In this document: piece by piece, positions 32,749-44,329 of the stretch | Position numbering within the stretch: position 1 is the stretch's first letter | Layout of the letters: the number at the start of each line of letters is the position of its first letter | From: Gambelia wislizenii | Taxonomy: Eukaryota; Chordata; Lepidosauria; Squamata; Crotaphytidae | NCBI GenBank assembly: GCA_030847615.1 | Contig: JAUMIR010000005.1 | Span: 172,822,596 to 172,886,595 of the forward strand | DNA: 64,000 bases | Direction: 5' to 3' | The notes under the pieces: model-generated | What the model saw: only the letters and a program-made list of their open reading frames with translations | The model's database searches: none | Told to the model about the DNA's origin: nothing | Program-made: the position numbers and the translations under genes

Positions 32749-35213
32749 TCTATATATAGATATAATTCTCTTGGGCATGTTGCCATTTCCAGTGTGCTGA
32801 TTGGCCGCTTAGGAAACATACCCAACCAATCATAGCACTGTGTTGGCCAGCCAATCAGCAGCTTGAGTGCTATTTCAGCACCACCTTCTTGGCCTACAGC
32901 CACATCTTTGCCCATTGAGCTGCAGTAACTAAATACTCAGCCAGCTCCCCTTGCTGCCTTAATATGCATGCATAGGGGAAAAATAATGTTACTTTCTATG
33001 CATCCCCACCCTCTTCTTTCTTCTTTTTCCTACTGTCCAACCTTGCAGGGTAGGTTTTTCCCCTTCCTCTGCTCTTCACCCCTTCTGCACCCTAAAACTT
33101 GAGCCCTTTCCCCCCTCCTTCTGTCAGGATAATATTGCTTTAGGTGCAAAAGGAAAAATATTGGAGCAACAGACAACAGACTAGCACAGCTGAAGTGGGT
33201 TTGTTCACAGCTGTGGCTAGGCAGAGGGATGACTACCAAACACTCCTATATAGCCAAAGCACATGGTGCATTGTGTGTGGGTTGGTGTTGTGGAGAAAGA
33301 GGAGTGTTGAGGGACTTTGGAGAAATTGCTGTTGAGTTTAATAATGAGGTTTGCTCTGTATATACTGGATTTGTTTATATTGAAACTGAAGATAAAAGAT
33401 CTCCAGATAATTTTGGATGAATCTCACTGTCTGTAAGGTTTTGTATGTGTTTGAAAGTGGATCAGAGCTGTGGAACAGCTGCTAGGCTAGCTGAATCCTT
33501 TGTTTTTGTGCCCTTTGTGCTGCACAGTTTTGCTGTTTTGGTTACTCCTGGTTACTTTTTCCCTAAGTGTGCCAGGTGCCACTCAGTGAGCCTATACTGA
33601 GTGGACACCTTCTGCTTTGAGGAACTTACAGGCTGAAAAAAAAAACTGGAAAGGGGTGGAAAAGAGGTGGGAGGCCACCCTGGGGTCCCAGGCCCTCTTT
33701 TTCCTCCTGGGGGGGGCTTGGAGTCCTCTGGCTGCCCCTAGCTCTGCTTCCCATGGGGAGAAAGGCTTTCTTTGCAAATGCTGCACCGGACAGGCTGCCG
33801 CCTGCTAAAAACCACCTCCAGCTGGTTGGAGGAGCCAAAGCCACCGAGGGAGGGGGAATAGAATGGAGCAAAGCAGGCTCTCATTGGCTGCCAGCCAACC
33901 CCCCCCCCAATGATAATTCAGCACACTGTCCTTGTAGGGCAGCTGCCATCGGAGTGGATGTTTGAGGCTCTGCAGTCTGTGGGCAGGAGAAAGGTGAGCC
34001 CAAAGACTCATGAAAAAGTTAGAGGTGACCATTCCACCCCTTGCTGGAGAGACTCCTTTTCTATGCATTTCTAGTTTAAGCATGTGGTAGACAAGGGTCC
34101 CTGGACCCCCTCTTCTCTAAATAAGGCAGAGCTTTTGCATGCTACTTTCATCAAGTATCTAGAGCAGTTAATCTGGCTTCTGTGGACCCCCAGGGGTCCT
34201 TGATGTCCTCACAGGGGGTCTGTGAAGGTTTGAAGGCTGCTCAGACTACCTCCTGACTGCAGTGGAATGACCATGTCACAGGAGCCAAGGCAAAGACTGG
34301 CTGGCTTGGCCTGCACATTGCCATTCAAACCATTCCAGCCACAAACTTGCAGGAAGAAGCAGGAGAAAAGTCTTCCCTCCCACTCCAGTGCCTCTGAGGG
34401 AAGAGTTTATAGATGGTGTAATTGTGCTGCTGTTGTTGTTTTAAATCTAAAGTCTTGGGGGTCCATGTTGTTGTTATCAGGCATTATTGTTACTATTGTT
34501 GTTAGGGTTTAAATCTTGAGTTAAATCTTGGGGGTTCATGGCAACAAAATATATTTAAAGTGGGTCTTTGGTAAAGAAAAGGCTAAGAGCCACTGGTGTA
34601 ATTTTATTAGTATTAGTATGTGCCCTGCTGGGGTTTCAAGCAGTTGTTGCAGCATGGAGCTTGGAGTGGCAGTGTTCCTTTCACATGGTTCAGCTACATG
34701 GTATTATTTTAGGGGGGGAAACCTGCATTTTTTTACATGTGGGTGGTGACTGGCTGAGGGAGTGAGAGGAGGGAGGGGACCTTGTGAGGCTGGGGGGGTG
34801 TAGATGTAGATTAAGTGGCAGGAGTGGATTGTAAGGTGGACAGGGAATTTGCACGTGGATGGTGATTGGCTGAGGGAGCGAGGTGATTGGTTGGGTATGT
34901 TTCCTAAGCCACCAATCAGCACAGTGGGAAAGGAAACATACTCAAGCCTTATAGAGAGAGAGAGATGATTTATTTTGTAAGAATTGAGTCAGTGAAGATG
35001 GACCTCCCAACTAATTAATTGGATTTTTGGTAGAGTAGACATTATTTACTCTGTTATAGAACTAGACCAACCTTTGATATGGGTTTTGATATTGCCTGGG
35101 TGCCTCTGCTGCCACTGCAATGGGACACAGGGAGTCAACTGGTGGTGGTGGTAGGCAACAGAACAACTCATCCTTAACACACCACCAGCGTATGTTACGT
35201 CAGGTACAGCTAG
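32749..35213 (+). mobile_element. Helitron-like unit 2
   Basis: This 2465-bp second unit is in direct orientation. It starts TCTATATATAGATATAATTC, repeats nearly every landmark of unit 1 in the same order, and ends GGTACAGCTAG at 35213 next to T. The spacer from unit 1 is TATCTTTA. Differences include loss of the TA and ATC microsatellites and many substitutions, so the two copies are not a recent perfect duplication. The inverted 5' block lies at 34883-34952. No replication protein is encoded. Confidence 0.68.
34164..34595 (+). mobile_element. hAT-like repeat nested in Helitron-like unit 2
   Basis: It lies at the same relative place as in unit 1. It starts CAGTTAATCTGGCTTC, ends ggctaagagccactg, and has an internal TTG-rich duplication near 34428-34520 absent from unit 1. 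Confidence 0.62.
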
Positions 35214-35335
35214 TAGAGTTGAATCGGAGGACCTAGAGGACAGGTATCTCTATGCATTTTCCAGTGCAGCTCTATGATATGTGTCCCTATTTTGTGTCCC
35301 ATGGATAAGTGAAATCATGGATATTGATTCCACTG
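35214..35335. mobile_element. pogo-like MITE family C, right half
   Basis: It resumes with tagagttgaatcggaggacc and ends gatattgattccactg before TA (35336-35337). Words ccagtgcagctctatgatat and cctattttgtgtcccat match the complete copy at 41631-41893. Confidence 0.85.
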
Positions 35336-36867
35336 TACTTTGCATGAAAAAAAGTCTCAGTTTCAGTCCTTAGCATCTCCAGAAAAGACTAGAAAATATC
35401 CTTGTCTGAAACCCTGTAGATATACCACTGGTCAGTATGGACATTTCTGAACAAATGGATGAATGATGTGGTGATATGGTTCAGTTTAAAACAGGTCCTG
35501 TCTACATGATGAAAAAAATTCATTTGGGGGGGGGGGTAAAAAATTCAAAAAGTCAGCCATTCAAATGTGTATGATCTGCCTACATGATTTTTTACCCCCT
35601 AAACTCCGTAATCCAAGTGACAGTTTTAAATCTCCCATGGCTTTTTTTTAAAAAAATTAAAAAGGTGCCAGCAATCCGGACAGCTGTGATTACATTTTAA
35701 TATTTAAATATAAACACAAAAAAACATAGCACGGACTTACTGGACCCTTGCTGAGCCAGGCATCCAACATGGTGGCCGCAGCTTCTTTCCCTCTTTCCTA
35801 GTCCCACCCCTCTACCTGGGCATCAAATCAGATTGCACTCCTGTTCGTATCTGCGTGAACAGGAGTATACAAATGGCCAATCATTCAGAAGCCACACGGA
35901 TTAATTCCTGAGATCTTATTCAAGCCCCGAATCCACCAGACACAGAATAAATGGTGAGTTTTCCCACACACCCCTCTGAATGACATGTATTTACGGTATT
36001 CGAATGGTGGTCTGTACAGATCACTGATTTTTTTTAATAAATATGTGTCTTTTTTCATCCTGTAGACAGGACCGCAGTCTCCTATGTGCCTATCATAGGA
36101 CTGTTTCAAACAGATATACTGTATATGAAATGCATGAATATACAGTATATATACTCTGTGTTTTTGCCATTGCAGTCTGTGAAGTCACTGTACAAAACTC
36201 ACAGCAGGATCCTACTCAAATGTGATGCTCACTTCCAGATTCAGACTTAATCCTAGGTAAAGTAAGCATAGAATTGTAGCTTGAGGTGCCAACACCCAGC
36301 ATAGGGATCAATTAGCATGTTGCTATAATCTTGTTTGCCCCCCACATTCACTGTCACCCTCATCAGGAGCTGGCTTCTTGATCACTGTCACAACAGACAT
36401 TTCCTCCCTTCCCCTTCCTTTCCCTAGCTGGTTTTAGAGGTTCACAGGAGGCATCAATGTGAAAGAGGGAGGACTGCACCCTCCAGGAAATAGTTCCATC
36501 TGTGGAATTAAGTGATTAGATCCTGGCTAAAGTCTGTCTCCAGTGAAAAAAATCTAAATATCCTCTGAGATACCTTGGCAAATTTCTAGAATATAACTGT
36601 GGGGCTGTTTGATACAGATGCTGTCATCTCCCTTACATATATTAAGGGTACACATATGATGAAGCTTTGTACATTTAGAAACATGTTAGAGAGTTTTGCT
36701 AGAGGAAAATTATTAACAACTCAAATAAAACAGCAAACAAATGTCATTTTCTTTCATACAAGTGATATGTTATCCAAAGAGGTGGGGGTGCTTTAGAGCC
36801 CCATTTGTGACACCAGAACTATATTAATATTTGCAGGAATTATTATTATTAGCACAAATGGAATGCT
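35336..36867. other. No gene recognised
   Basis: No convincing feature. A G homopolymer (about 35525-35536) and a partial mirrored word (tctacatgatgaaaaa against tctgcctacatgatttttta) hint at an unrecognised foldback near 35500-35600. Confidence 0.4.
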
Positions 36868-37431
36868 GTGAGAGGTGGGACATTTTAACTTATGTATACC
36901 AATACTAATTGCAGAGGACTCTAGGTTAAAGTGAAATAAAGGTTTTTTATTCGAAAATAACACAGAAAGCAATCACACATACAACACATGCTCACCAGAA
37001 CTATACAAGGCTAATGAAGAGCTTAAGGCAGAAAGATTGGATAGAGGAATAGATCTGGGAGATAGGGCAACAGTCTTGAGAAGTAGTGAAGTACTCAGAA
37101 GTCTGAAGGTGGCACTGGAAATCTGATCCAGAGGTGCACTAACAGAGAGAGTGGCTGGGTGTCACACTTTGCTATTGTTTAGGGTGGGATATTTATAACC
37201 CATTTTGTCCCTTGGAGGTGTGTTTGGGCTTCAGAAATGGCTACATGACTCGCCCATGGGAGGAACAAAGGAGAACAGCTGGGTGATAAAAATTGTTGGG
37301 TTTACAATAACTTCACATTGTTGGATGGGAGTGGCTTTTGAGGGATATTTCCTGGGAATCTGGGTTGTGTAAGTCACTTGATTTTTTAGGATATGTTACT
37401 CATCACCAAGGGGCCCAAGAAGGGATTGTCA
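36868..37431 (-). mobile_element. LTR-like sequence, antisense
   Basis: On the minus strand there is a possible LTR start TGTGACAATCCC (ending 37431), a TATAAATA box (near 37187-37195) and an AATAAA word near 36937-36951. The plus-left end reads TGTGAGAGG, so termini could be TGTGA...TCACA. I see no target duplication or coding part, so this is provisional. Confidence 0.4.
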
Positions 37432-38117
37432 CATACCTCCTTCATTGCTCTGTTTACTAAGGGCTTCCGTTTAATCCTAGCTTGGGTGTGCTTACTAAAA
37501 TATTTCCAAGAAACCTTCCCAGATCCTTGTGACCTCCATCTGACTTCACTTTGGATCACCTCAGTCTATTTAGACTCCCTACAAATCGTTCAATATTTCC
37601 AATTATGAGATATTATAGGGAGGGACATGGTAACAATAGCTTGAAGAAAATCTAATTATAAATAGTCAAAAATTGGTAATATTTCCTCGTACTCCTGGTG
37701 TCAGGTCATTAAAGATACTCCACTCTACATTTTGATACCACTACCACCACCACCAGTAGGTGAGTCTGTTGTCAACTTTGTCAATTTTATTTTCTTTGGC
37801 TGCTATATAAATATATCTTCCTTGGATTCAATGATCATTCTATTGAGATACATCTGGAATTTTTAAAAACCCTACAAATTACACTTAATTATTCAGGGGA
37901 ATGATTAATTTTACCTACATAATCTTAGCCAAATTCTTTGGTATAGAGTGGAAAAATATTAATTATGTATGGTGTCTGATGTAGACCTTCTTTTGTCTTC
38001 TATTTAATCAAATTTTGTCAGATTTAATGACTTTTAATCAATAAGACATTACTTTAATCAAGGAAAGACCTTGCTGAAGAGGATGCCTGCTGTAGACCAT
38101 TATGATAAAGAAATATT
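37432..38117. other. No gene recognised
   Basis: A/T-rich, with a short ACC repeat near 37738-37757. No coding signal. Confidence 0.45.
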
Positions 38118-38129
38118 ATCAATCTATAT

Positions 38130-38355
38130 AGGCCTAAATGCCCGAACAGCAGCATATCTTGTCTGATCTTGGAAGCTAAGCAGGTTCAGCCTTAGTTAGT
38201 ACTTGGTTAGGAGACCATCGAGGAATACCAGGTACTGTAGGCTACCTTCAGAGGAAGGAACTGGCAAAACCTCCTCTGAGTATTTGTTGCGTAAGAAAAC
38301 CCTATGAAATTCATGGGGTCCCTGTAAGGCAACAGGCAACTTGAAGCACACACAC
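38130..38355 (+). mobile_element. 5S rRNA-derived SINE, sense
   Basis: The head resembles 5S rRNA: ggcctaaatgcccgaacagc, tcttgtctgatcttggaagc, taagcaggttcagcc, ttagtacttggttaggagac and gaataccaggtactgtaggc. The body (ctcctctgagtatttg) and BovB-like tail (aggcaacaggcaacttgaag, then CACACA) follow. Imperfect 12-bp duplications, ATCAATCTATAT (38118-38129) and ATCAATCCACAT (38356-38367), flank it. The 5S internal promoter elements are recognisable. Confidence 0.92.
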
Positions 38356-38367
38356 ATCAATCCACAT

Positions 38368-39209
38368 GGGATTGTTCTATAAGCGATAGTGTATCTGTTC
38401 TTTTCAATCAAATCTTCCTTATTTTGATTTTGTTTTCCTGACCAAATATTTAATTGAAAGCCAGCTGAGGAAATACTTCGCAGAAGACAAAGTTAAGTTG
38501 GAAAGTGTCATTACAGTACAATTGATGGTTGCTGGTCTTATACATTTATGACTAGAGAGGTAACAGTGGAGGTGCAACTGAGCAGGTATCAGTCAGGCTT
38601 AAGTTGCCAGATCTCTGGGTGCCAGCTGAAGCTACAGGGAATTTCTCAGGTTTTCTAGGTCTCCAAGGGAGTTACTAAATCTCAGGGTGAAAGGAGGAGA
38701 AAGTTTACATATAAGGAAGGTTTATAGACAACTATACACTCCCCCCTGGCACCATGGTTCACTGGCAAACATGAAGATGTTTTATGTGTGTTGTACATGT
38801 GCAGAATGAATGAGGTCTAGAGAAACTTTCTGGATTGTGATAACTTGTTCCTTATAGTTAGTCTTTTTCTCCTCAACAATCATATTGAAGAAAAGATTTC
38901 ATAATGACATGCCTCTTGCTGGACAACCAGAGAAGTCCAATAAAAGTGTAATTGACAATAGGTACAGCACTGTAATACCCAGAGCAAACATGATAACAAG
39001 AAGATCTGTTTGTGCTGATCTCTAGGAGGATTCTGTGCATGAATTTGCACACATGAGATAGCTATGATAACTGGCTTTTAAAAAAAACACCAAGCAGAAA
39101 CATTCATTGTGGTGGCTTTTCAAAGAAGCTTTTTGGGGATGAGTGACTTTCAAAAATGTGATTTATTTTTATTTGTTACCTTTCTCTTCCATTGCTCCTC
39201 TAATGAGCT
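38368..39209. other. No gene recognised
   Basis: No motif identified on either strand. Confidence 0.45.
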
Positions 39210-39390
39210 CAAAGCAAAAAAATAAAAATAAAATTGTCTCTCTTCCTTTCTGCTTTATCCTTACAACAAACATGCAAGGAAGGTAACTGGCTCAAGATAT
39301 CCAAATGAATTTCATGGTGGACTAGAACTTGGATCCTCCAAGTAATAATCTGATGTGCTAACCACTGCACAACACTGTCTCTAAATGGGA
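39210..39390 (-). mobile_element. MIR/CORE-like SINE, antisense
   Basis: The plus strand shows ggaaggtaactggctcaaga, actagaacttggatcctcca and gtgctaaccactgcacaaca, the complement of a tRNA-derived head and core. It is old and diverged. Confidence 0.6.
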
Positions 39391-39401
39391 ACTTCTGGGA
39401 A

Positions 39402-39404
<3 letters not shown>

Positions 39405-39433
<29 letters not shown>
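39405..39433. repeat. (CT)n microsatellite at LINE 3' end
   Basis: About 14 CT units directly border the 3' end of the following minus-strand LINE, where they form its GA-rich tail. Confidence 0.93.
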
Positions 39434-39437
<4 letters not shown>

Positions 39438-40020
39438 TTCTTCGCAAACGAAGATTCAGGAAGGACTCATCCCGTGCTTTCTGCAAGCGCGCTGATGACT
39501 AAAAAGGCCAATCTGAGATAAACAAGTCCGGTTGCAGAAAGCACAGCAGAAGGTCTCCTTGGGTGATGTTTTTGGGTTGTGATTCTTTCTGCGTTGTCGT
39601 TTCTCTTCAAGGCTTGTTTGGCGTGAGTTCTCAAGGCTGCAGCATTGTGGATTGTGCATCTCCATGCCTCCCGATGTGAGGCCAGGGCGGACCACTGTTG
39701 GTGATCAATTTGGCCGAGCCTGAGATGTTGTTTCAGGAGGTCTTTGTATTGCTTTTTTGGTGAGTTCACCGTAGAGTAGTATTTTTGGGAGGCGATGGTC
39801 CTCCATCCTAGAAATGTGCCGTGCCCAGCACAGCTGTGTTCTCAATGTCATGGCCTCAATGCTGGTGATCCCTGCTTGCTCATCCGTCACATAGTCAGTC
39901 CAGTGTATATTTAGGATTGTGCTTAGACAGCGCTGATGAAAGCGTTCGAGGAGTCGTAGGTGGTGGCGATAGGTGACCCATGTTTCAGATCCATAAAGGA
40001 GGATAGACATGTAGTAAACA
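39434..40020 (-). pseudogene. Non-LTR LINE C-terminal region with zinc finger
   Basis: Minus-strand frames give the end of a LINE ORF: MSILLYGSETWVTYRHHLRL, RFHQRCLSTILNIHW, EAMTLRTQLCWARHISRME, LPKILLYGEL, then after a frameshift QWSALASHREAWR. Near the C terminus it has FCCAFCNRTCLSQIGLFSHQ followed by RACRKH, a C2H2-like finger. Similar LINE proteins with a terminal finger are known from fish and reptiles. The clade is unassigned: it is not the CR1, L2 or BovB seen elsewhere here. At 40007-40046 it joins an inverted upstream segment. Confidence 0.8.
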
Positions 40021-40411
40021 TGTGAGGAGCCTCACATGTAGTAAACTTCAACAAAAACTCAGAGACATGCAGAACAAGTGGTGGATTAATATAGCAGAAA
40101 AGACACAACGCTGTGCAGATCTGGGTGGTCATAGAGGATTTTATGAAGCTCTTAAAGCAGTGTTTAGACCTACTTATCAGGTCCAAAGCTCCTTATACAG
40201 TACAGATGGTCAAACATTAATTACTGATAAAGCCTCCATCCTGAATCGATGGGCTGAACATTTTCAAAGTCTCTTTAGCGCCAACCGAGTAGTCCAAGGC
40301 ACAGCTATCCAGCATATGATACAGAAACTGATGAAAAATGAATTGGACATAGCTCCCACTTTGGGAAACAATAACACATGTTGTTTTGATGAATCTGTAG
40401 ATGAATTCTAG
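40021..40411 (+). pseudogene. Upstream segment of the same LINE, inverted
   Basis: A 129-residue plus-strand frame includes KLQQKLRDMQNKWWINIAEK, DLGGHRGFYEALKAVFRPTY and LNRWAEHFQSLFSANRVVQ. This is the pre-RT linker and start of the RT in the LINE family whose C terminus lies immediately left on the opposite strand. The head-to-head layout fits a 5' inversion made during insertion. After about residue 110 the similarity fades, so the insertion probably ends near 40360-40410. Confidence 0.75.
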
Positions 40412-41630
40412 AGAACTAGTTGGAAGTTTATGAGTGCAAGCTCACAAATAGTTGCATTTGTGAACGCCCTGCTGTCTGCAGAAGCATTTTTTTTTAAGGA
40501 GGGAGGGTTTCTCTGAATTATTTATATAAAGCATATTTAAGGAAAAGTATGAATTATGATGGTCTTAAACTTTATGAAAGCCATTAGTGACTCATCACTT
40601 ATTATCAAAGCACTGTTTTAGAAGAAGTGATGTCCAGTCTTGGGTACATAATTCCACATCTGTAGTGGAACATCAGAAATAAGTTTTCTTTGGATACATC
40701 TTAGATCTAGATATTTCTGTGTCAATGAATTTTTCTGTCAATTGCAATTTTGATTTGAAAATGAACATGTGCAACACTGTTTAAACTATGCAGTTTCTAA
40801 GTTATACTTAACTATTTTCAGATGGCTGTATCTAGAAAATGGCTATATATTTGACACACAGCTCTTTGATAATACAATACATACATGCATATATATATAT
40901 ATATATATATATAATTCACTTGTATAGGATTAAGCCCTCTGCAAAGTTACTTTTTTTTTTTGCATCATATTTATATAGGAAGTAGTGTAGGCAATCCACA
41001 TCCACTGTCTTACTTTTTTCACAACTGTCATTTCACATGGGCCCAGTCCATGGTTTCAGGTTTTTCACCTTTAAGTTTCAGGGAAAGGGAAGGTGCTGAT
41101 ATGGCGACACCAAAGAGACACTAAAGGCTCTTGGATAAAAAGTAGTCAGATGCCAGACATATGAATATGTAAAGATATACAAAACTTAGAAGTCTGAAGT
41201 TGAAATATCTCAGTTTTACTGATCTTGCCTTTGGTACTCTTGAGCCAATTCGCTTCACCTGAAGGTGCAGGAGGTGAAAGAAGCAACAAAGGGAGCAAAG
41301 CCATCTGTTACTGGGCTTACAAATATGCATGTGAAGTGGGATTTGTTGATGTTTCCTCCATAGCAGAGCCAAAGTCCCCTGGGAAATCCACACAGGAGAT
41401 TGAGAATAGAGGGGAGGGAGGGAGAGAAGAGGAATGGAGTGATTTGGTTTTGTAGAACATTACTAGCAAATGTGAAAGAGGTTGGCATTTTCCTTCCAGG
41501 ACCTGGAGTGCTGTCAGCATGTATGAAGGCAAAGAACAGAACAGCATCAACTACAAGGAGGAAAAGAAGATCAAGGGTTGGAGCTGAAATCCTGATTCCT
41601 TTATCTTTTTCAAACGAGAAGTATGATATG
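40412..41630. other. No gene; (AT)n microsatellite
   Basis: No gene is recognised. An AT repeat lies at about 40889-40912. Frames around 41225-41699 are open on both strands but have no domain motif. Confidence 0.45.
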
Positions 41631-41893
41631 CAGTCAGACCCCCATATCTGCAGAGGTTTGATTCCCAGACTTACCACAGATACCAGAAACTGTGGATAAC
41701 ATCAAACCCTATTAAAATAAAAGATTTCTGGTAAAAACATATCATAGATTTGCATTGTAGGACCTAGAAGATGCCTAGAGAGGATACCTCTCTAGCCATT
41801 TTCCAGTGTGACTCTATGGTATGTATCCCTATTTTGTGTCCCACAAATAACTGAAACCATGGATATTAGTTCTGAGGATATGAGGTCTGACGG
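41631..41893. mobile_element. pogo-like MITE family C, complete copy
   Basis: 263 bp with ends CAGTCAGACCCCCATATC and gatatgaggtctgacgg, inverted with few mismatches. Internal mirrored words (gataccagaaactgtggata and ataactgaaaccatggatat) are typical of pogo-like MITEs. It serves as the unoccupied counterpart of the element split at 30142 and 35335. Confidence 0.82.
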
Positions 41894-42540
41894 CAATAAA
41901 TTAGATAAATGAATTAGTATGTCCAGCCCTTGAGATCTGTGGTAGAGAAACTTGCTCTACAATTTCAAAATAAATCTATATTACCACCAGAGTTAGAGCC
42001 AGCAGCAATGTATGATATCAACATGACATTACCAGCATTTGGTTCATCTGCTTGCACAGTTCTCTGGCTTTGGGCTTTGTCCAAGAAGTGTTGCTGTAAA
42101 GAATTACCTGAAAATCAAAGTGGCAGATAGGAAATGGAGGTCTCCAATATTGAGGAGTGTATTGCTCTAGGATGGATAATCTTATTCAGGAGTTCACAGG
42201 GCACTTTACTGTATGGGGCCCAACTGATATCTAGTTGACTGTTGGTCATAGCAAAACAAGAGCAGATTATGCATAGGACAGAACCTGCAGTATGCGCAGG
42301 AGGAGATAGTAGAAGAATGTAATCTGAATGGGTGTAGGCAGTTTGAGATTTATTTTAGACCTGCATAATGTACTGGGATTTGGATATTAGTGCTCATGTT
42401 GGCATGTGGAACTTTATATTCCTAGACAAAACTTTCTGCTAATGCTGCTTCTGCTGCTGCTGATAGGCTTACAAGAACTGAATATTTTTTAATGAAAGGG
42501 CTTTTAAAAAGGTGCTGCGCTACTTTGAGATGCACTGTTT
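41894..42540. other. No gene recognised
   Basis: No feature supported. Confidence 0.45.
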
Positions 42541-42715
42541 TTAAAGTCTTTTTATTTTAATTATAGATTTTAAATTATTGTAATGCTATATACAATTTAA
42601 TTCCATTTTAATATTAACCTCTTATATTTTAGTTATATTGTGTTGTTTTTAATTTGAAAGTCACCTTGAGCCCTGGTTTTGGGGGGAAAGGTGGAATATA
42701 AATGAGGATGATATC
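42541..42715 (+). mobile_element. L2-like LINE 3' tail
   Basis: An A/T-rich 3' UTR ends with gtcaccttgagccctggttt and aaaggtggaatataaatgag, the common L2-group tail pattern. No coding part is present. Confidence 0.65.
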
Positions 42716-44329
42716 AGTGGTGATGTAATCATTTCATGTCTGGCTACAAGAACATAGCCATATGGTTCTCTGATCCTGCCCACTCCCCCAAAAGCACAGA
42801 TTGGGAAGGGGCTTCAGACACTGCAGAGTAAGTCCAGAGGGTGGTATATATGGCTCAGTTTAGGATAGTTCTGCATGCAGGACTACTATGTTACACTGAG
42901 TCACACAGGCTTGTGGCCTATGCGTAGGGCTGGTGTGAGCAACATGCCACCTATGAGCTGCATTGGATCCCTGCTGCCCCCCTCACACACAACCCTCTTC
43001 CACCTGCTCAGTGCATTCAAAACTTCACCTTTGGAGGCCAATTGCTCCAAAGAGAGGGAACTGTTCCAGAAATGAATGAACTATGACTTCTGTGCAATCT
43101 CAGACCCAATAAGGGTAAATATTCTAAATGGAAAATTATGTTAGATTTTCCCCACCTCCATAATAAAAGAACCCAGTTTAATATTTTGTAATACTATTGC
43201 AATACCTATTATAGCATCTTGATTAGGCCAAAATGGATTTTCCAAAAGTTGAACTTCTTGGACCTTCTGCATGCAGACAAAATAGGTTGCCTACTCCTGA
43301 GCTATGGACCGTCCCCAACTGCCATCTGTTTCCCTCATTATCATCATCATAATCAGATGCCTTATCATCAATAGTTTATTTCTGTCACTAGGTCTGAAAA
43401 AGCCATGGAAGATTGTGCAATTTTGAGGGAATCTGATACTTCAGGCAATCTGATAATCAAAACCACTGATCTTCAAAGCTGAATGTTTGCTACTGTGGTA
43501 GAAAGATAAGTGTTAGAGTGCTTTTTTTTAAAAAAAAACTTTTTGATATATCTTAACTTCTTACTTAACTATAAGTGTGTGCTTTTATGGTTATCCTAAC
43601 TCACTGTACATGAAGTTTTAGCAAGCTCAGCCTAAATGATCTGATAACTTTTGAAGCAGGTGGGAAATCATATGTTATTTTTCATAGTGTCCAGGCTGAT
43701 GTGATGTTCATGGTGCTGGTTTTGAAAGTAGATGGTGACTTTGATATGGGAGTTGAAATTTTGTTCAACTATTCATTTATGGTTGCAAACAATTGATGCA
43801 GAAATCATGGAACAGCAGACCCACGGATTGGAAAGTAAGTTTTATTACACCAGTGGGCCTGACTGGAATATCTTCCAAAGAGTCAGAACCCAGAGTTGTT
43901 GTTACAGAATATTTTTATACTGTATGCAAAAAGCAATTCCCCACTCCTTCTCTTTGGTGTCAGCAGTTTCCCCTGAGTTTCCCTTGAAACAGTTTGTTGA
44001 TAGTTCAAGGCAAAATAGCTTAGGAACATTTGCGTACAGTTCGACCGTTATTACAGAAGGAATTTGTTTACATCATATGTTTATGGAACATAGGGTTGAT
44101 TAGTAAGAACACTGACTTGACTAGGCCTGAGAGTTAAAGGAAAAAGACTTTGAAGACTTCCAGAGTCTCATGGGCTATCTAGTCTGACCCCAAATAGTAA
44201 TTGTAAGTACCAGCATTCAGCAAATAGACATTAGAGTCTACATGGCCACTACACAATACTGGCAAAAGTTTTGAGCCTTCAGTATAAAGTTAGATACAGT
44301 TAAGTGTAGAGATGGAAAAAATGTTTGCA
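42716..44329. other. No gene recognised
   Basis: No coding motif. The 123-residue frame at 43732-44103 has no recognisable domain; the region contains tatttttatactgtatgc, which could be part of an old LTR, but this is unsupported. Confidence 0.4.

Noticed and set aside
30467..33239. Similar short minus-strand frames in both Helitron-like units (LPSHSCEQTHFSCAS and LHLKQY.PDRRRGE)
   Set aside because: The similarity follows from the duplication itself. The frames diverge in length and end, lie in A/T-rich sequence, and match no domain I know, so conservation as protein is not shown.
38131..38235. Possible true 5S rRNA gene
   Set aside because: The 5S-like segment is diverged, fused to a SINE body and tail, and flanked by target duplications, so it is a retroposed SINE head.
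41225..41699. Several overlapping open frames on both strands
   Set aside because: Open on both strands, no domain motif, no splice-site logic, and the end runs into a MITE.
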